Source: Bacteroidota bacterium
GTDB taxonomy: Bacteria; Bacteroidota; Bacteroidia; Chitinophagales; BACL12
Length of the DNA: 64,000 nucleotides
Assembly (NCBI GenBank): GCA_016715425.1
Contig: JADKAC010000007.1
Coordinates: forward strand, 124,001-188,000
Reading direction: 5' to 3'
The translations under genes were made by a program, and so were the position numbers. Below, in pieces: positions 27,050 to 36,811 of the stretch. The notes under the pieces were generated by a model, which was not told where the DNA came from, did no database searches, and saw only the letters and a list, made by a program, of their open reading frames with translations. Each line of letters begins with the position of its first letter. Positions within the stretch are counted from its first letter, which is position 1.

Positions 27050-27057
27050 TAACTTTG
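27050..27057 (+). promoter_or_regulatory. -7 box (TAACTTTG) upstream of rocD
   Basis: TAnnTTTG match 18 bp before the chosen ATG at 27076, giving a leader of roughly a dozen bases. No convincing -33 element. It argues for the ATG at 27076 rather than the TTG at 27055, which lies inside the box. Confidence 0.5.
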
Positions 27058-27075
27058 TTTTTAAATTATTTTTTT

Positions 27076-28293
27076 ATGGAAGTACTTACATCAAATTATT
27101 TTATACAATTAGAAGACAAATACGGCGCACATAATTATCATCCATTACCGGTGGTGCTTGCACGAGGTGAAGGCGTATTTGTTTGGGATGTGGAAGGAAA
27201 TAAATATTTTGATTTTTTATCTGCCTACAGCGCAGTAAATCAAGGTCATTGTCACCCAAGAATTATTAATGCACTTACAGAACAAGCGCAGAAATTAACT
27301 TTAAGCAGCAGAGCTTTTTATAATGATGTTTTAGGTGAATACGAAAAGTATGTTACCAATTTATTTGGATATGATAAATTACTGCCGATGAATACCGGTG
27401 TGGAAGCAGTGGAAACAGCAATTAAATTATGCAGAAAATGGGCGTACTCTGTTAAAGGAGTAGAATCTAATCAAGCGGAAATAATTGTTTTAGAAAGTAA
27501 TTTTCACGGTCGTACAAGCGGTGTTATTTCATTCTCTACCGATCCCAGTTCTACCTCCAATTTTGGTCCGTATATGCCGGGATATATTATTGTTCCTTAT
27601 AATGATTTAGATGCATTAGAAACTGAATTAAAAAAACCAAATGTTGCAGGTTTATTAATAGAACCCATTCAAGGTGAAGCAGGTGTTGTAGTTCCCGAAG
27701 ACGGTTATCTTGCCGGGGCTTATGCATTGTGTAAAAAACATAATGTATTATTTATGGCCGATGAAATTCAAACCGGATTATGCAGAACAGGTAAAATGTT
27801 GGCATGCGATTATGAAAATATAAGGCCGGATGTTTTGATTCTTGGCAAAGCATTATCAGGTGGCGTATTGCCCTTGTCTGCCGTGTTAGCAGATGATTAT
27901 ATAATGTTATGTATTAAACCCGGCGAACACGGTTCTACCTTTGGTGGAAATCCTTTAGCATGTCGTGTTGGTATGGAAGCATTACAAGTGTTATTAGATG
28001 AAAATCTTGCAGCAAATGCGGAAAAGATGGGTGAACTATTGCGCAGTGAATTAAGTAACATGAATTCTGAAATTGTGAAGACGGTTAGAGGAAGAGGATT
28101 ACTAAATGCGATTATTGTTCCGGAGGTGAAAGGAAAAGATGCATGGGATTTTTGTTTGAAATTAAAAGACAACGGATTACTTGCAAAACCAACTCACGGG
28201 GATAAAATACGTTTTGCACCACCGCTTATAATTACAGAAGAACAAATGTGGGATTGTATAGAAATCATCCGCAAAACAGTGGATGAATTTTAA
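27076..28293 (+). CDS. rocD: Ornithine aminotransferase
   Basis: 405 residues from the ATG at 27076. A class III PLP aminotransferase that moves the delta-amino group of ornithine to 2-oxoglutarate, giving glutamate semialdehyde (arginine catabolism/proline formation). Typical OAT stretches are present: EDKYGAHNYHPLPVVL, FLSAYSAVNQGHCHP, ESNFHGRT, MADEIQTGL (PLP-binding Asp) and the Schiff-base lysine in LILGKALSGG. Length is normal. It converges on the ABC ATPase gene with zero spacing. Confidence 0.95.
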   Translation: MEVLTSNYFIQLEDKYGAHNYHPLPVVLARGEGVFVWDVEGNKYFDFLSAYSAVNQGHCHPRIINALTEQAQKLTLSSRAFYNDVLGEYEKYVTNLFGYDKLLPMNTGVEAVETAIKLCRKWAYSVKGVESNQAEIIVLESNFHGRTSGVISFSTDPSSTSNFGPYMPGYIIVPYNDLDALETELKKPNVAGLLIEPIQGEAGVVVPEDGYLAGAYALCKKHNVLFMADEIQTGLCRTGKMLACDYENIRPDVLILGKALSGGVLPLSAVLADDYIMLCIKPGEHGSTFGGNPLACRVGMEALQVLLDENLAANAEKMGELLRSELSNMNSEIVKTVRGRGLLNAIIVPEVKGKDAWDFCLKLKDNGLLAKPTHGDKIRFAPPLIITEEQMWDCIEIIRKTVDEF

Positions 28294-28914
28294 TCAGGAT
28301 TTATAATTTTCTATTACAATTATTTCATCGCAGAATTTATATTCACGTTCAATATTTGAACTCACTATTACACTACGATTTCCTGCAAACCGAATTATCA
28401 TATCCTGATACCAAGCTACACCGGCAGCATCCAGATTTGTGGTAGGTTCATCTAATAAAATAATGGGTATATCTGCAAGAATTGCTAAAGTGAGTTTTAC
28501 TCGTTGCTTCATTCCGGAAGAATAATTTTTTAATAATTTATTTCTATGCGGATATAAACCGGAGATTGCAATACATTCTTCAATCGGCATATTATTAATC
28601 AAGGGCTTAAATTGTTTTTGAAAATGCAGTATTTCACTTAAAGAAAATTCCTCAATTAATTCAAGATAAGGAGCAGCGAAAGAGATATTTGAAAACACAT
28701 TATCAGGAGATAATTTCAAATTATTTATTTCAAAAGTAACACTGCCTTCCGAAGGTGAAAGTTGTCCGCTAAGAATACGCATCAGTGTCGATTTCCCAGA
28801 ACCGTTTGAGCCGGTAATTGCAATTTTTTTTCCTGCATGAATTGTATAATCAATATTGCGGAATATCCAATCGTAATTAAATCTTTTGGAAACAGCATGT
28901 AATTGAATCATCAT
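28294..28914 (-). CDS. ABC transporter ATP-binding protein
   Basis: 206 residues, a compact nucleotide-binding subunit: Walker A GSNGSGKST (near 35), signature YSSGMKQRV (near 132) and Walker B IIILLDEPTT-type IPIILLDEPTTNLD (near 150). No permease gene is beside it. Its start overlaps the lpxA stop (ATGA), so it is the last gene of the lipid A operon and may work in envelope transport or release, but that is inference from position only. Confidence 0.9.
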   Translation of the reverse strand: MMIQLHAVSKRFNYDWIFRNIDYTIHAGKKIAITGSNGSGKSTLMRILSGQLSPSEGSVTFEINNLKLSPDNVFSNISFAAPYLELIEEFSLSEILHFQKQFKPLINNMPIEECIAISGLYPHRNKLLKNYSSGMKQRVKLTLAILADIPIILLDEPTTNLDAAGVAWYQDMIIRFAGNRSVIVSSNIEREYKFCDEIIVIENYKS

Positions 28915-29699
28915 TCAGTCATGTGGCGGAAACCTTTCATCACACCGCCTTTAGATGTGCGTATGAAAGTAAGTATCTGATCTCTTTCAGTTGTTGCAGG
29001 CAATTCTGTTTCGATGATGCTCAATGCTTTTGAAACATTATAACCTCTCACAAAAAGTATCCTATAAATTTCCTGAATATGATTTATTCCTTCTGGAGTA
29101 AAACCACGGCGACGCAAACCAATAGAATTTACACCGGCATAAGAAAGCGGTTCTCTTGCAGCCTTCACATATGGAGGCACATCTTTTCTAACCAAAGATC
29201 CACCCGCAATAAATGCATGCGCACCAATTTTTATAAATTGTTGAACAGCCACTGTACCTTCTAAAATCACCCAATCATCCACTTCAATATGGCCTGCAAG
29301 ATTTACACTGTTTGCAAGAATTACATTATTACCGACAATACAATCATGCGCAACATGCACATAGGCCATCAACAAACAATTCTTACCAATTTCAGTTTTT
29401 TCTAAATATTTTGTTCCCCGATTAATAGTTACACATTCACGAATGGTAGTGTTGTCACCAATAATTACTTCGGTGTCTTCGCCATTATATTTTAAATCTT
29501 GCGGAATAGCAGAAATAACTGCCCCGGGAAATATTCTGCAATTTTTTCCAATGCGGGCACCCGACATAATCGTCACGTTAGGACCTATCCAAGTGCCCTC
29601 GCCAATAATTACATTCTTAGAAATAAAAGTATAAGGTTCTATAACTACATTATCAGCCACCTGGGCTTGAGGATGTACGTACGCCAGTGGTTGATTCAT
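28911..29699 (-). CDS. lpxA: Acyl-ACP--UDP-N-acetylglucosamine O-acyltransferase
   Basis: 262 residues. First step of lipid A synthesis in the cytoplasm. A left-handed beta-helix of hexapeptide repeats (VIIGEGTWIGPNVTIMSGA...) carries the catalytic histidine in AYVHVAHDCIVGNN, and the C-terminal helical part (RRRGFTPEGINHIQEIYR) is that of LpxA. The start overlaps the stop of lpxC-fabZ as TAATG. Confidence 0.97.
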   Translation of the reverse strand: MNQPLAYVHPQAQVADNVVIEPYTFISKNVIIGEGTWIGPNVTIMSGARIGKNCRIFPGAVISAIPQDLKYNGEDTEVIIGDNTTIRECVTINRGTKYLEKTEIGKNCLLMAYVHVAHDCIVGNNVILANSVNLAGHIEVDDWVILEGTVAVQQFIKIGAHAFIAGGSLVRKDVPPYVKAAREPLSYAGVNSIGLRRRGFTPEGINHIQEIYRILFVRGYNVSKALSIIETELPATTERDQILTFIRTSKGGVMKGFRHMTE

Positions 29700-31099
29700 T
29701 AGCTTTCGGATCTTTTTACTACCTGAGCGGTAAGTTCGCCTTCGGTAACCAGATAATTCCCTACGTAAGCAGAAGCTTTCATTTCACAAATACCTCTGCG
29801 GATAGGATGCATTAATTCCATTTTCAATAATAGTGTATCGCCAGGCAAAACTTTTCTTTTAAATTTCACTCTATCTATTTTCAAAAAATAAGTATCATAA
29901 TTTTCAGGATCAGCTACTTGACTTAAAACGAATATACCTCCTGTTTGCGCTAATGCTTCCACTTGCAACACACCCGGCATAATAGGATTATTCGGAAAAT
30001 GTCCTGTAAAAAATCCTTCATTGAAAGTAACATTTTTCAACCCAACAATATACTTATCGGTCACCTCAATAATTTTATCTACCAATAACATCGGGTAACG
30101 ATGCGGCAACATTTTGTTGATCGCATTAATATCATAAATCGGTTCTGAATTAGGATTATAGGAAGGCACAGAAATATTTTTTCTGTTTTTATAATATGTT
30201 TTAATCATTTTAGCAAAGGCCACATTTGCCGGATGCCCCGGCCTGCTGGCAAACACTTTTCCTTTAATAGGTTTACCAGCTAAAGCAAGATCACCTACCA
30301 CATCTAATAATTTATGACGGGCGGGTTCATTCACATGATGCAATTCCAGATTATTTAAAAATCCTTCTTTCTTCACCATCACATGTTCCTTGTTGAACAT
30401 TTTTTTAAGCTTGGCCATTTCGGATTCGCTTACTTCTTTATCTACAATTACAATTGCATTATTTAAATCTCCGCCACGAATGAGATTGTTTTCATACAAC
30501 GTTTCCAGTTCATGTAAAAAACAAAACGTGCGACTATTAGCAAACTCAGTTTTAAATTCACTTATTTCATGGAGTGTTGCATGTTGTTGTCCAAGAATTT
30601 TTGAATTAAAATCAATCATTACAGTAACCTGATAGTGATCTGCAGGCATTAAAGTCATTTCTGTACTGCGAGTATCATCTTTGAAAACAAGATTCTCTGT
30701 TATTACAATGTATTCTCTTTCTACATCCTGTTCTTCTATACCTACTCCATCCAATGCTTCTACAAAAACTTTGGAACTGCCATCCATGATTGGTGTTTCA
30801 TCTCCATTCAATTCAATTAACACATTGTCAATACCAAGCCCTACTAATGCTGCCAATGTATGTTCCACTGTACTTATTCTTGTTCCGTTCTTTGCAATGG
30901 TTGTTCCCCGAGCTGTATCCACTACATTGTCCACGTCTGCTTCAATAACAGGCTGACCATCAATATCCACCCGTTTAAATTTAATACCATGATTTGTGGG
31001 TGCCGGATTAAAAGTCATTATAACATCTTGACCCGTATGTAAGCCAACACCGGCTACCGTCACCTTATCTTTTATGGTATGTTGAAAATCTTTCTTCAT
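29699..31099 (-). CDS. lpxC-fabZ: Bifunctional UDP-3-O-acyl-GlcNAc deacetylase / 3-hydroxyacyl-ACP dehydratase
   Basis: 466 residues, the fused form known from Bacteroidota. The LpxC part (1-about 305) has the zinc and catalytic regions TVEHTLAAL, HELETLYENNLIRGG and HKLLDVVGDLALAG. The FabZ part (about 320-466) has LPHRYPMLLVDKI and the catalytic GHFPNNPIMPGVLQVEALAQ. It joins the committed lipid A deacetylation with fatty acid dehydration, two uses of the same 3-hydroxyacyl-ACP pool. Between lpxD (4 bp upstream) and lpxA (overlap). Confidence 0.97.
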   Translation of the reverse strand: MKKDFQHTIKDKVTVAGVGLHTGQDVIMTFNPAPTNHGIKFKRVDIDGQPVIEADVDNVVDTARGTTIAKNGTRISTVEHTLAALVGLGIDNVLIELNGDETPIMDGSSKVFVEALDGVGIEEQDVEREYIVITENLVFKDDTRSTEMTLMPADHYQVTVMIDFNSKILGQQHATLHEISEFKTEFANSRTFCFLHELETLYENNLIRGGDLNNAIVIVDKEVSESEMAKLKKMFNKEHVMVKKEGFLNNLELHHVNEPARHKLLDVVGDLALAGKPIKGKVFASRPGHPANVAFAKMIKTYYKNRKNISVPSYNPNSEPIYDINAINKMLPHRYPMLLVDKIIEVTDKYIVGLKNVTFNEGFFTGHFPNNPIMPGVLQVEALAQTGGIFVLSQVADPENYDTYFLKIDRVKFKRKVLPGDTLLLKMELMHPIRRGICEMKASAYVGNYLVTEGELTAQVVKRSES

Positions 31100-31103
31100 T
31101 TTA

Positions 31104-32141
31104 TTATTCCTCTAATGCCTTAAGTCTTTGTTCTAACTCACTAATTTTTTGCATAAGCTCAGGCAGTTTTTTAAAAACAACCTGAGAACGCATCGCCAAA
31201 TTATAATCGAAAGCCGGTGATCCCGTTAATGCCTGACCACTTTGCTTTATACTTTTAGATATTCCACTTTGTGCATTGATACGTGTACCATCTGCAATTA
31301 CAACATGACCTACAATACCAACCTGGCCACCTATTATACAATTGCGACCAATTTTTGTACTTCCCGAAATTCCGGATTGTGCGGCAATTACTGTATTCTC
31401 TCCAATATCTACATTATGAGCTATCTGAATCAGATTATCCAACTTGGCTCCTTTGCGAATAATTGTTGACCCCAATGTAGCACGATCAATAGTTGTATTA
31501 GCGCCTATCTCCACATTATCTTCTATTACAACATTTCCTGTTTGCGGTACTTTTTTATAAGTGCCATCTTCTTGCGGTGCAAATCCAAATCCTTCACTGC
31601 CAATTACCGCTCCTCCATTTATCAAACAATTATTTCCAATTGTGCAATCATCCAAAATACAAACCCCCGGACAGATGATTACATTTTCTCCGATATGTAC
31701 ATTATTTCCAATATAAACATTCGCCATTATCTGCGAATTATTTCCAATAGAAGAATTATCTCCTACAAAAGAAAATGCACCAACATGGACATTAATTCCA
31801 ACGGTTGCAGTTGATGAAATATGACTGAGTTTTTCCACGCCATTTGACAATGTGATATTCATTGTCTTGTATTGATCTAATATTTTTGAAAAACTGGTAT
31901 AAACATCTTTCACCCGAATTAAAGAAGGATTTACAGGTTGATCGAACATGAGCGACTCACTAATAATTAATACAGAAGCTTTTGTAGTATATGCATATTT
32001 TACATACTTGGGATTGGAAAGAAAACATACATCGCCTTCTTGTCCTTCTTCAATCTTAGCGGGTTTACGCACCTTCACATCAGGGTTGCCCTCTAATGTT
32101 CCTTGTAGGAACTCACTTAGTTCTAATGCTGAAAACTCCAT
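31104..32141 (-). CDS. lpxD: UDP-3-O-(3-hydroxyacyl)glucosamine N-acyltransferase
   Basis: 345 residues from the ATG at 32141 (product begins MEFSALELSEFL), 2 bp behind the HD gene stop; a start at 32165 would overlap that gene. It adds the second acyl chain in lipid A synthesis. An N-terminal uridine-binding domain (EEGQEGDVCFLSNPKY) is followed by hexapeptide repeats with the catalytic His in QIAHNVDIG and a C-terminal helix (KKLPELMQKISELEQRLKALEE). Confidence 0.95.
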   Translation of the reverse strand: MEFSALELSEFLQGTLEGNPDVKVRKPAKIEEGQEGDVCFLSNPKYVKYAYTTKASVLIISESLMFDQPVNPSLIRVKDVYTSFSKILDQYKTMNITLSNGVEKLSHISSTATVGINVHVGAFSFVGDNSSIGNNSQIMANVYIGNNVHIGENVIICPGVCILDDCTIGNNCLINGGAVIGSEGFGFAPQEDGTYKKVPQTGNVVIEDNVEIGANTTIDRATLGSTIIRKGAKLDNLIQIAHNVDIGENTVIAAQSGISGSTKIGRNCIIGGQVGIVGHVVIADGTRINAQSGISKSIKQSGQALTGSPAFDYNLAMRSQVVFKKLPELMQKISELEQRLKALEE

Positions 32142-32143
32142 GC

Positions 32144-33370
32144 CTATAGGTCTTTCGGATAACAAAGATAGTATTTTACAACAGGATCAGATAAGGAGGC
32201 CAGATTCACATGATCAGAAGCATCTACCACATCAATGATATTTCCATTCCGAAATTTAATATGAATGTTCTGATCTTTCAATTGATAAGCAGAGTTAGAG
32301 GTGGAATCATGAAAAACGAAATACTGTAAATCAAATGCATCTGTTAGCTGATATTTCTCCTGCACTTGCTTCGTAATATCTGAAATACGTTTCTGAGAAA
32401 TAATATCATTCTCCAATTCAATTCGGAATAATCGTCTGTTTATTAATGCACTGCATAAGTAGGCAAGTACTTTATCTTCGGAAAATTGCCATGTCTTTAA
32501 TGCTACATAAATATCAGAATCATCCAATAAGGCAAAGTTGTTTATAATATTTTCATCCTCAATAAAATTTTGCTCTGTGAAATCCTCATATAAAAACATA
32601 TCGAGTGCAGGTGTTGCTGAAAACCGGTCATTATTTTTCGAAAGATATTTTGCACGTTTCAATGCTTTAATCAGCATTTGTTCTGCGCAAATAACTGTCT
32701 TATGTAAATACACTTGCCAATACATAATACGGCGTGAGACAATAAATTTTTCTACCGAATAAATTCCTTTTTGCTCAATCACCAAACTGTCGTCGGCCAC
32801 ATCCATCATTTCAATCAGCCGGTCATATCCAATTACACCTTCATGCACTCCTGTAAAATAACTGTCCCGAATCAGATAATCCAATCGGTCCACATCCAAT
32901 TGACTTGACACCAATTGATGTAAAAATTTTTTATGATAATTCCCAGTAAAAATTTTTTGTGCAAGGCTGAGTCTGCCATTAAATTGTTTATTCAGTTTGT
33001 CTATAAAAATCAATGAAAGTTGTTCATGATTTATAGAATCCACTAATGTATTTTCCAAAGCATGCGAAAAGGGACCATGACCAATATCATGTAATAATAC
33101 AGCGATAGCGGCTGCTTCTGCTTCGGCATCTGTAATCTCATTTCCTTTACTGCGCAATACATGCACTGCTTTGCCCAATAAATGCATTGCACCAATAGCA
33201 TGTTGAAACCGTGTATGATTTGCTCCAGGATAAACTAAGTTGCTTAAACCCAATTGTTGAATGCGTCGCAACCTTTGAAACCAAGGATGCTCAATGATAT
33301 CGTAAATAATCTCATGGGGAATGGTAATAAAGCCGTAAATTGGATCGTTTAGAATTTTTCTTTTATTCAA
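32144..33370 (-). CDS. HD-domain phosphohydrolase (dGTPase/SAMHD1-like)
   Basis: 408 residues. The metal-binding HD residues are visible: H in NHTRFQHAIGAMHL (near 53), HD in VLLHDIGHGPFSHALE (near 93) and D in DVDRLDYLIRDS (near 160). The early motif QRLRRIQQLGLSNLVYPGA is typical of dNTP triphosphohydrolase-like enzymes. Substrate unproven. First gene of the leftward lpxD-lpxC/fabZ-lpxA-ABC operon, a recurrent arrangement in Bacteroidota, and divergent from porX. Confidence 0.9.
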   Translation of the reverse strand: MNKRKILNDPIYGFITIPHEIIYDIIEHPWFQRLRRIQQLGLSNLVYPGANHTRFQHAIGAMHLLGKAVHVLRSKGNEITDAEAEAAAIAVLLHDIGHGPFSHALENTLVDSINHEQLSLIFIDKLNKQFNGRLSLAQKIFTGNYHKKFLHQLVSSQLDVDRLDYLIRDSYFTGVHEGVIGYDRLIEMMDVADDSLVIEQKGIYSVEKFIVSRRIMYWQVYLHKTVICAEQMLIKALKRAKYLSKNNDRFSATPALDMFLYEDFTEQNFIEDENIINNFALLDDSDIYVALKTWQFSEDKVLAYLCSALINRRLFRIELENDIISQKRISDITKQVQEKYQLTDAFDLQYFVFHDSTSNSAYQLKDQNIHIKFRNGNIIDVVDASDHVNLASLSDPVVKYYLCYPKDL

Positions 33371-33408
33371 ATCGGGAATTTTTTAAATTTTTCTTTTACC
33401 TCTCTCAG

Positions 33409-33416
33409 CAAAAATA
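33409..33416 (-). promoter_or_regulatory. -7 box (TATTTTTG) upstream of the HD/lipid A operon
   Basis: Reverse-strand TAnnTTTG match in the 55-bp gap to the divergent porX, 38 bp before the HD gene start. The porX promoter must share this gap or lie within the HD gene. Confidence 0.35.
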
Positions 33417-33425
33417 AAATAGATA

Positions 33426-34979
33426 ATGAGTAATATAAAGATACTTTGGGCAGATGATGAAATTGATCTGTTAAAACCTCAGATAATGTTTCTGGAAGAT
33501 AAGGGTTATAGTGTGCTGCCTGTAAGCAATGGTCAGGATGCAATTGATATGTGCAATGATCCGGATGTGAATTTAATTTTCTTAGATGAAATGATGCCCG
33601 GATTATCAGGTTTGGAAACATTGCAACAAATAAAACAAAAGCGACCTACTGTTCCGGTGGTGATGATTACCAAAAATGAAACAGAAAATTTAATGGAGGA
33701 AGCTATTGGATCACAGATTAGTGATTACCTGATTAAGCCGGTGAAGTCTCAACAAATTCTGCTTACAATAAAAAAACTGATTGATAACAAACGATTGGTT
33801 TCAGAAAAAACAGACTCTACTTATCAAAAAGAATTTCAAAATATATTTTTCTCACTTCAGGAAAATCTGGATTATGATCAATGGTATGATGTATATAAAA
33901 AATTAGTGTATTGGGAATTGCAATTAGATCAAACAGGAGCATCCGGAATGAAGGATGTTTTTAATGCGCAAAAAACAGAAGCCAATGTGGAATTTGGAAA
34001 GTACATTGATAAAAAATATCTCGGCTGGATATCGGGCAGTGAAAAAAATAAACCGGTAATGTCGCATACCTTATTCAGTGAAAAAGTATTTCCAGTTTTA
34101 AAAGAAGGTATTCCCACATTTTTTATTCTCATTGATAATTTACGTCTTGATCAATTTAAGGTAATTGAACCCTTAATAAGTGAATCTTTTAAGCAAGTAA
34201 AAGAAGATTATTTTTTCAGTATGCTGCCAACGGCAACTCAGTATAGCCGCAATGCAATTTTTGCAGGTTTACTGCCGAGTGAAATTGAAAAACGCATGCC
34301 GAACATGTGGTTGAATGATGATGAAGAAGGTGGTAAAAACATGTACGAAGAAGAATTTCTGAAAGATAATATTGTACGGAATCGTAAGGATTTAAAATAC
34401 AGTTACAGAAAAATTTTAAACCACTCCGAAGGAAAAGATTTTGAAGAAAATATTTTGAATCTGATGCACAATGATTTGAATGTAGTAGTATATAATTTTG
34501 TAGATATGCTATCGCATGCCCGCACTGAAATGGAAGTGTTGAAGGAATTAGCCAGCGATGAAACAGCATATCGTTCGCTTACCCGCAGTTGGTTCGATCA
34601 TTCGCCGTTATATGATGCATTGCGAAAATTAGCCGATAAAAAAGTACAAATTATAATTACTACAGATCACGGAACAATTCGTGTGAATACTCCCTCCAAA
34701 GTAGTAGCAGATCGCAATGCAACAACTAATCTTCGTTATAAAAGCGGTAAAAATCTGCAATACAATAAAAAGGAAGTGATGGAAATAAAAAATCCTGCAG
34801 AAGCCGGATTACCGAAAATGAATTTAAGCAGTACATTTATTTTTGGGAAAGGAGATGTGTTTTTTGCCTATCCGAATAATTATAATTACTACGTGAATTA
34901 TTTTAAAAACACATTTCAACACGGAGGTATTTCTTTGGAAGAAATGATAATTCCATTTGCTGTTTACACCAATTATTAA
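33426..34979 (+). CDS. porX: T9SS response regulator PorX (receiver plus PglZ domain)
   Basis: 517 residues. The receiver domain (1-120) has the acidic pair WADDE, the phosphoacceptor Asp in LIFLDEMMPG (near 54) and the Lys in DYLIKPVK. The C-terminal PglZ domain is of alkaline-phosphatase-superfamily type, with metal-ligand candidates in FFILIDNLRLDQ, VVYNFVDMLSHAR and IITTDHGTIRV. PorX, with kinase PorY and sigma factor SigP in studied species, controls T9SS gene expression, and its PglZ domain acts on nucleotide substrates. PorY is not in this window. It heads the porX-tsaE-ald run. Confidence 0.96.
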   Translation: MSNIKILWADDEIDLLKPQIMFLEDKGYSVLPVSNGQDAIDMCNDPDVNLIFLDEMMPGLSGLETLQQIKQKRPTVPVVMITKNETENLMEEAIGSQISDYLIKPVKSQQILLTIKKLIDNKRLVSEKTDSTYQKEFQNIFFSLQENLDYDQWYDVYKKLVYWELQLDQTGASGMKDVFNAQKTEANVEFGKYIDKKYLGWISGSEKNKPVMSHTLFSEKVFPVLKEGIPTFFILIDNLRLDQFKVIEPLISESFKQVKEDYFFSMLPTATQYSRNAIFAGLLPSEIEKRMPNMWLNDDEEGGKNMYEEEFLKDNIVRNRKDLKYSYRKILNHSEGKDFEENILNLMHNDLNVVVYNFVDMLSHARTEMEVLKELASDETAYRSLTRSWFDHSPLYDALRKLADKKVQIIITTDHGTIRVNTPSKVVADRNATTNLRYKSGKNLQYNKKEVMEIKNPAEAGLPKMNLSSTFIFGKGDVFFAYPNNYNYYVNYFKNTFQHGGISLEEMIIPFAVYTNY

Positions 34980-35020
34980 TTGCGCATTTAAAACAACAAT
35001 CTTTCAATTAGTTTTGCCAA

Positions 35021-35440
35021 ATGCAACAACAATGGTTGGTAGAAAATGCGGAAGCAATAGATCACATTGCTGTTGAATTATTAGCTGCTGCCAATCACAA
35101 TAAAAAATTTGCTATAACAGGAGTAATGGGTGCAGGAAAAACTACACTCATTGCTGCGATATGTCGAGCCTTAAAAATTTCTGATCAGGTGAGCAGTCCC
35201 ACTTTTGCAATTGTACAGGAATATGGTACAGAGCCACCAGTTTTTCATTTCGATTTATACAGAGTAAAAAACACACAAGAATTAGAAGATTTAGGGTTTG
35301 AAGATTATTTGGAATCACCTTCATATATTTTTATTGAATGGCCCGAAATAATAATGGAACATTTGCAACAGCAAGGTTTTAAAAAAATAAATATCCAAAT
35401 AACTGCTAAGAACAAAAGAATTATTAATTTAGAGAGATGA
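35021..35440 (+). CDS. tsaE: tRNA threonylcarbamoyladenosine biosynthesis ATPase TsaE
   Basis: 139 residues, normal length. Walker A GVMGAGKTTLI (near 33) and the family motifs SSPTFAIVQEY, HFDLYR and EWPEII are all present. TsaE drives the TsaB/TsaD complex that makes t6A37 in tRNA. Its stop overlaps the start of the alanine dehydrogenase gene by 4 bp (ATGA). Confidence 0.96.
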   Translation: MQQQWLVENAEAIDHIAVELLAAANHNKKFAITGVMGAGKTTLIAAICRALKISDQVSSPTFAIVQEYGTEPPVFHFDLYRVKNTQELEDLGFEDYLESPSYIFIEWPEIIMEHLQQQGFKKINIQITAKNKRIINLER

Positions 35441-36666
35441 GTGATTCACCACGCAAAACAGTAGCTTCCGAACTAGCTTCACAGGCAGGCATACAAGTTA
35501 TGGAACAACGCCTTGAACAAAGCCGGAAAAAGCAATCTATTTTCATAGGCATACCAAAAGAAAATTCATTCTACGAAAATCGAGTACCACTATCTCCTGA
35601 AAGTGTGGAGATGTTAACGAATAATGGTATGCGTATCATAATTGAAAGTCGGGCTGGTGAGGCAAGCAGATTTAGTGATAAAGATTTTAGTGAGGCCGGT
35701 GCCAAAATTGTGTATGATAAAAAGGAAGTGTATAAAGCGGATATTTTATTAAAAGTAGCCCCTCCTACTTTGGACGATATTGATTTGATTCAGATGAATC
35801 AGATTTTAATTACACCATTACATTTACCTACACTTAAAAAAGAAATTGTTACAACACTTGTAAATAAAAAAGTTACTGCATTTGCATTTGAATATTTAAA
35901 AGATGAATCCAATACCTATGCTTTTGTAAGATGCATGAGTGAAATTGCAGGTAGTTCTTCTATTTTAATTGCATCGGAATTACTTGCGGATAACACGCAT
36001 GGTCGTGGAAATTTATTAGGTGGATTATCCGGAATTCCTCCTACACAAATTTTGATTTTAGGAGCAGGTGTGGTAGGTGAATTTGCTGCCCGTGCTGCTT
36101 TGGGTTTAGGGGCTACTGTTAAAATTTTTGATTACAATGTATATAAACTAAGTCGCCTTCAAAATAATATTGGCACCCGGGTTTATACATCCACAATTAA
36201 TCCGAAAACATTGCTAAAAGATATTCGCACCACAGATGTAGTGGTTGGCGCTATCCATAGTGAAACAGGAAGAACACCTGTAATTGTAACAGAAAGTATG
36301 GTGATGGAAATGAAACCGGGAAGTGTAATTATTGATGTGAGTATTGATCAAGGTGGATGTATAGAAACCAGTGAAGTGACTACACATGCAAAACCTACAT
36401 TTATAAAACATGATGTAATTCATTATTGTGTTCCCAATATTCCATCACGAGTTCCCCGCACCGCATCATACGCAATTAGCAATATTGTGGCGAGTACTTT
36501 AATGAAATTTCATGAGTTCGGCGGGTTGGAAAATTTGATTCAATTGAACGAAGGAATCAGACATGGTATTTATATTTATAAAGGCCACATGACGAATGCA
36601 TATCTTGCACAAAAATTTGAAATGAAATACACCGAAATAAATTTATTGCTGACCAGCAATCATTGA
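35437..36666 (+). CDS. ald: Alanine dehydrogenase-like protein
   Basis: 409 residues. An AlaDH/PNT fold: GIPKENSFYENRVPLSPESV near 39-58 for the substrate domain and the NAD site ILILGAGVVGEFAARAALGLGA near 205. It interconverts L-alanine with pyruvate and ammonia using NAD(H), if it has the activity of its family. An N-terminal extension of about 35 polar residues precedes the usual start and is shared with the Bacteroidota subgroup to my knowledge. Coupled to tsaE (ATGA). Confidence 0.85.
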   Translation: MSDSPRKTVASELASQAGIQVMEQRLEQSRKKQSIFIGIPKENSFYENRVPLSPESVEMLTNNGMRIIIESRAGEASRFSDKDFSEAGAKIVYDKKEVYKADILLKVAPPTLDDIDLIQMNQILITPLHLPTLKKEIVTTLVNKKVTAFAFEYLKDESNTYAFVRCMSEIAGSSSILIASELLADNTHGRGNLLGGLSGIPPTQILILGAGVVGEFAARAALGLGATVKIFDYNVYKLSRLQNNIGTRVYTSTINPKTLLKDIRTTDVVVGAIHSETGRTPVIVTESMVMEMKPGSVIIDVSIDQGGCIETSEVTTHAKPTFIKHDVIHYCVPNIPSRVPRTASYAISNIVASTLMKFHEFGGLENLIQLNEGIRHGIYIYKGHMTNAYLAQKFEMKYTEINLLLTSNH

Positions 36667-36811
36667 TACAGAAATACCACCATATAGTTTTAATCAGAAA
36701 AAAATGTAATACTGTTATATACTTTGTTTGCATATAATTTAGGTAAAATAAATTGATTATGAATAATAAGTGGATGGCTGTTTGTACTTTGATATATATT
36801 TTTGATGTATA

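Noticed and set aside
28911..33370. A complete lipid A gene cluster
   Set aside because: Only lpxD, lpxC-fabZ and lpxA are present; lpxB, lpxK and kdtA are not in the window.
33367..33621. 84-residue reverse-strand open frame at the HD/porX gap
   Set aside because: It mostly overlaps the PorX receiver domain in antisense and has no signal or family feature.
36797..36804. TATTTTTG box before the CapA gene, and TAGTTTTG at 35009 before tsaE
   Set aside because: They end only 7 and 4 bp before the start codons, too close for a -7 element with a leader, so chance matches are likely.
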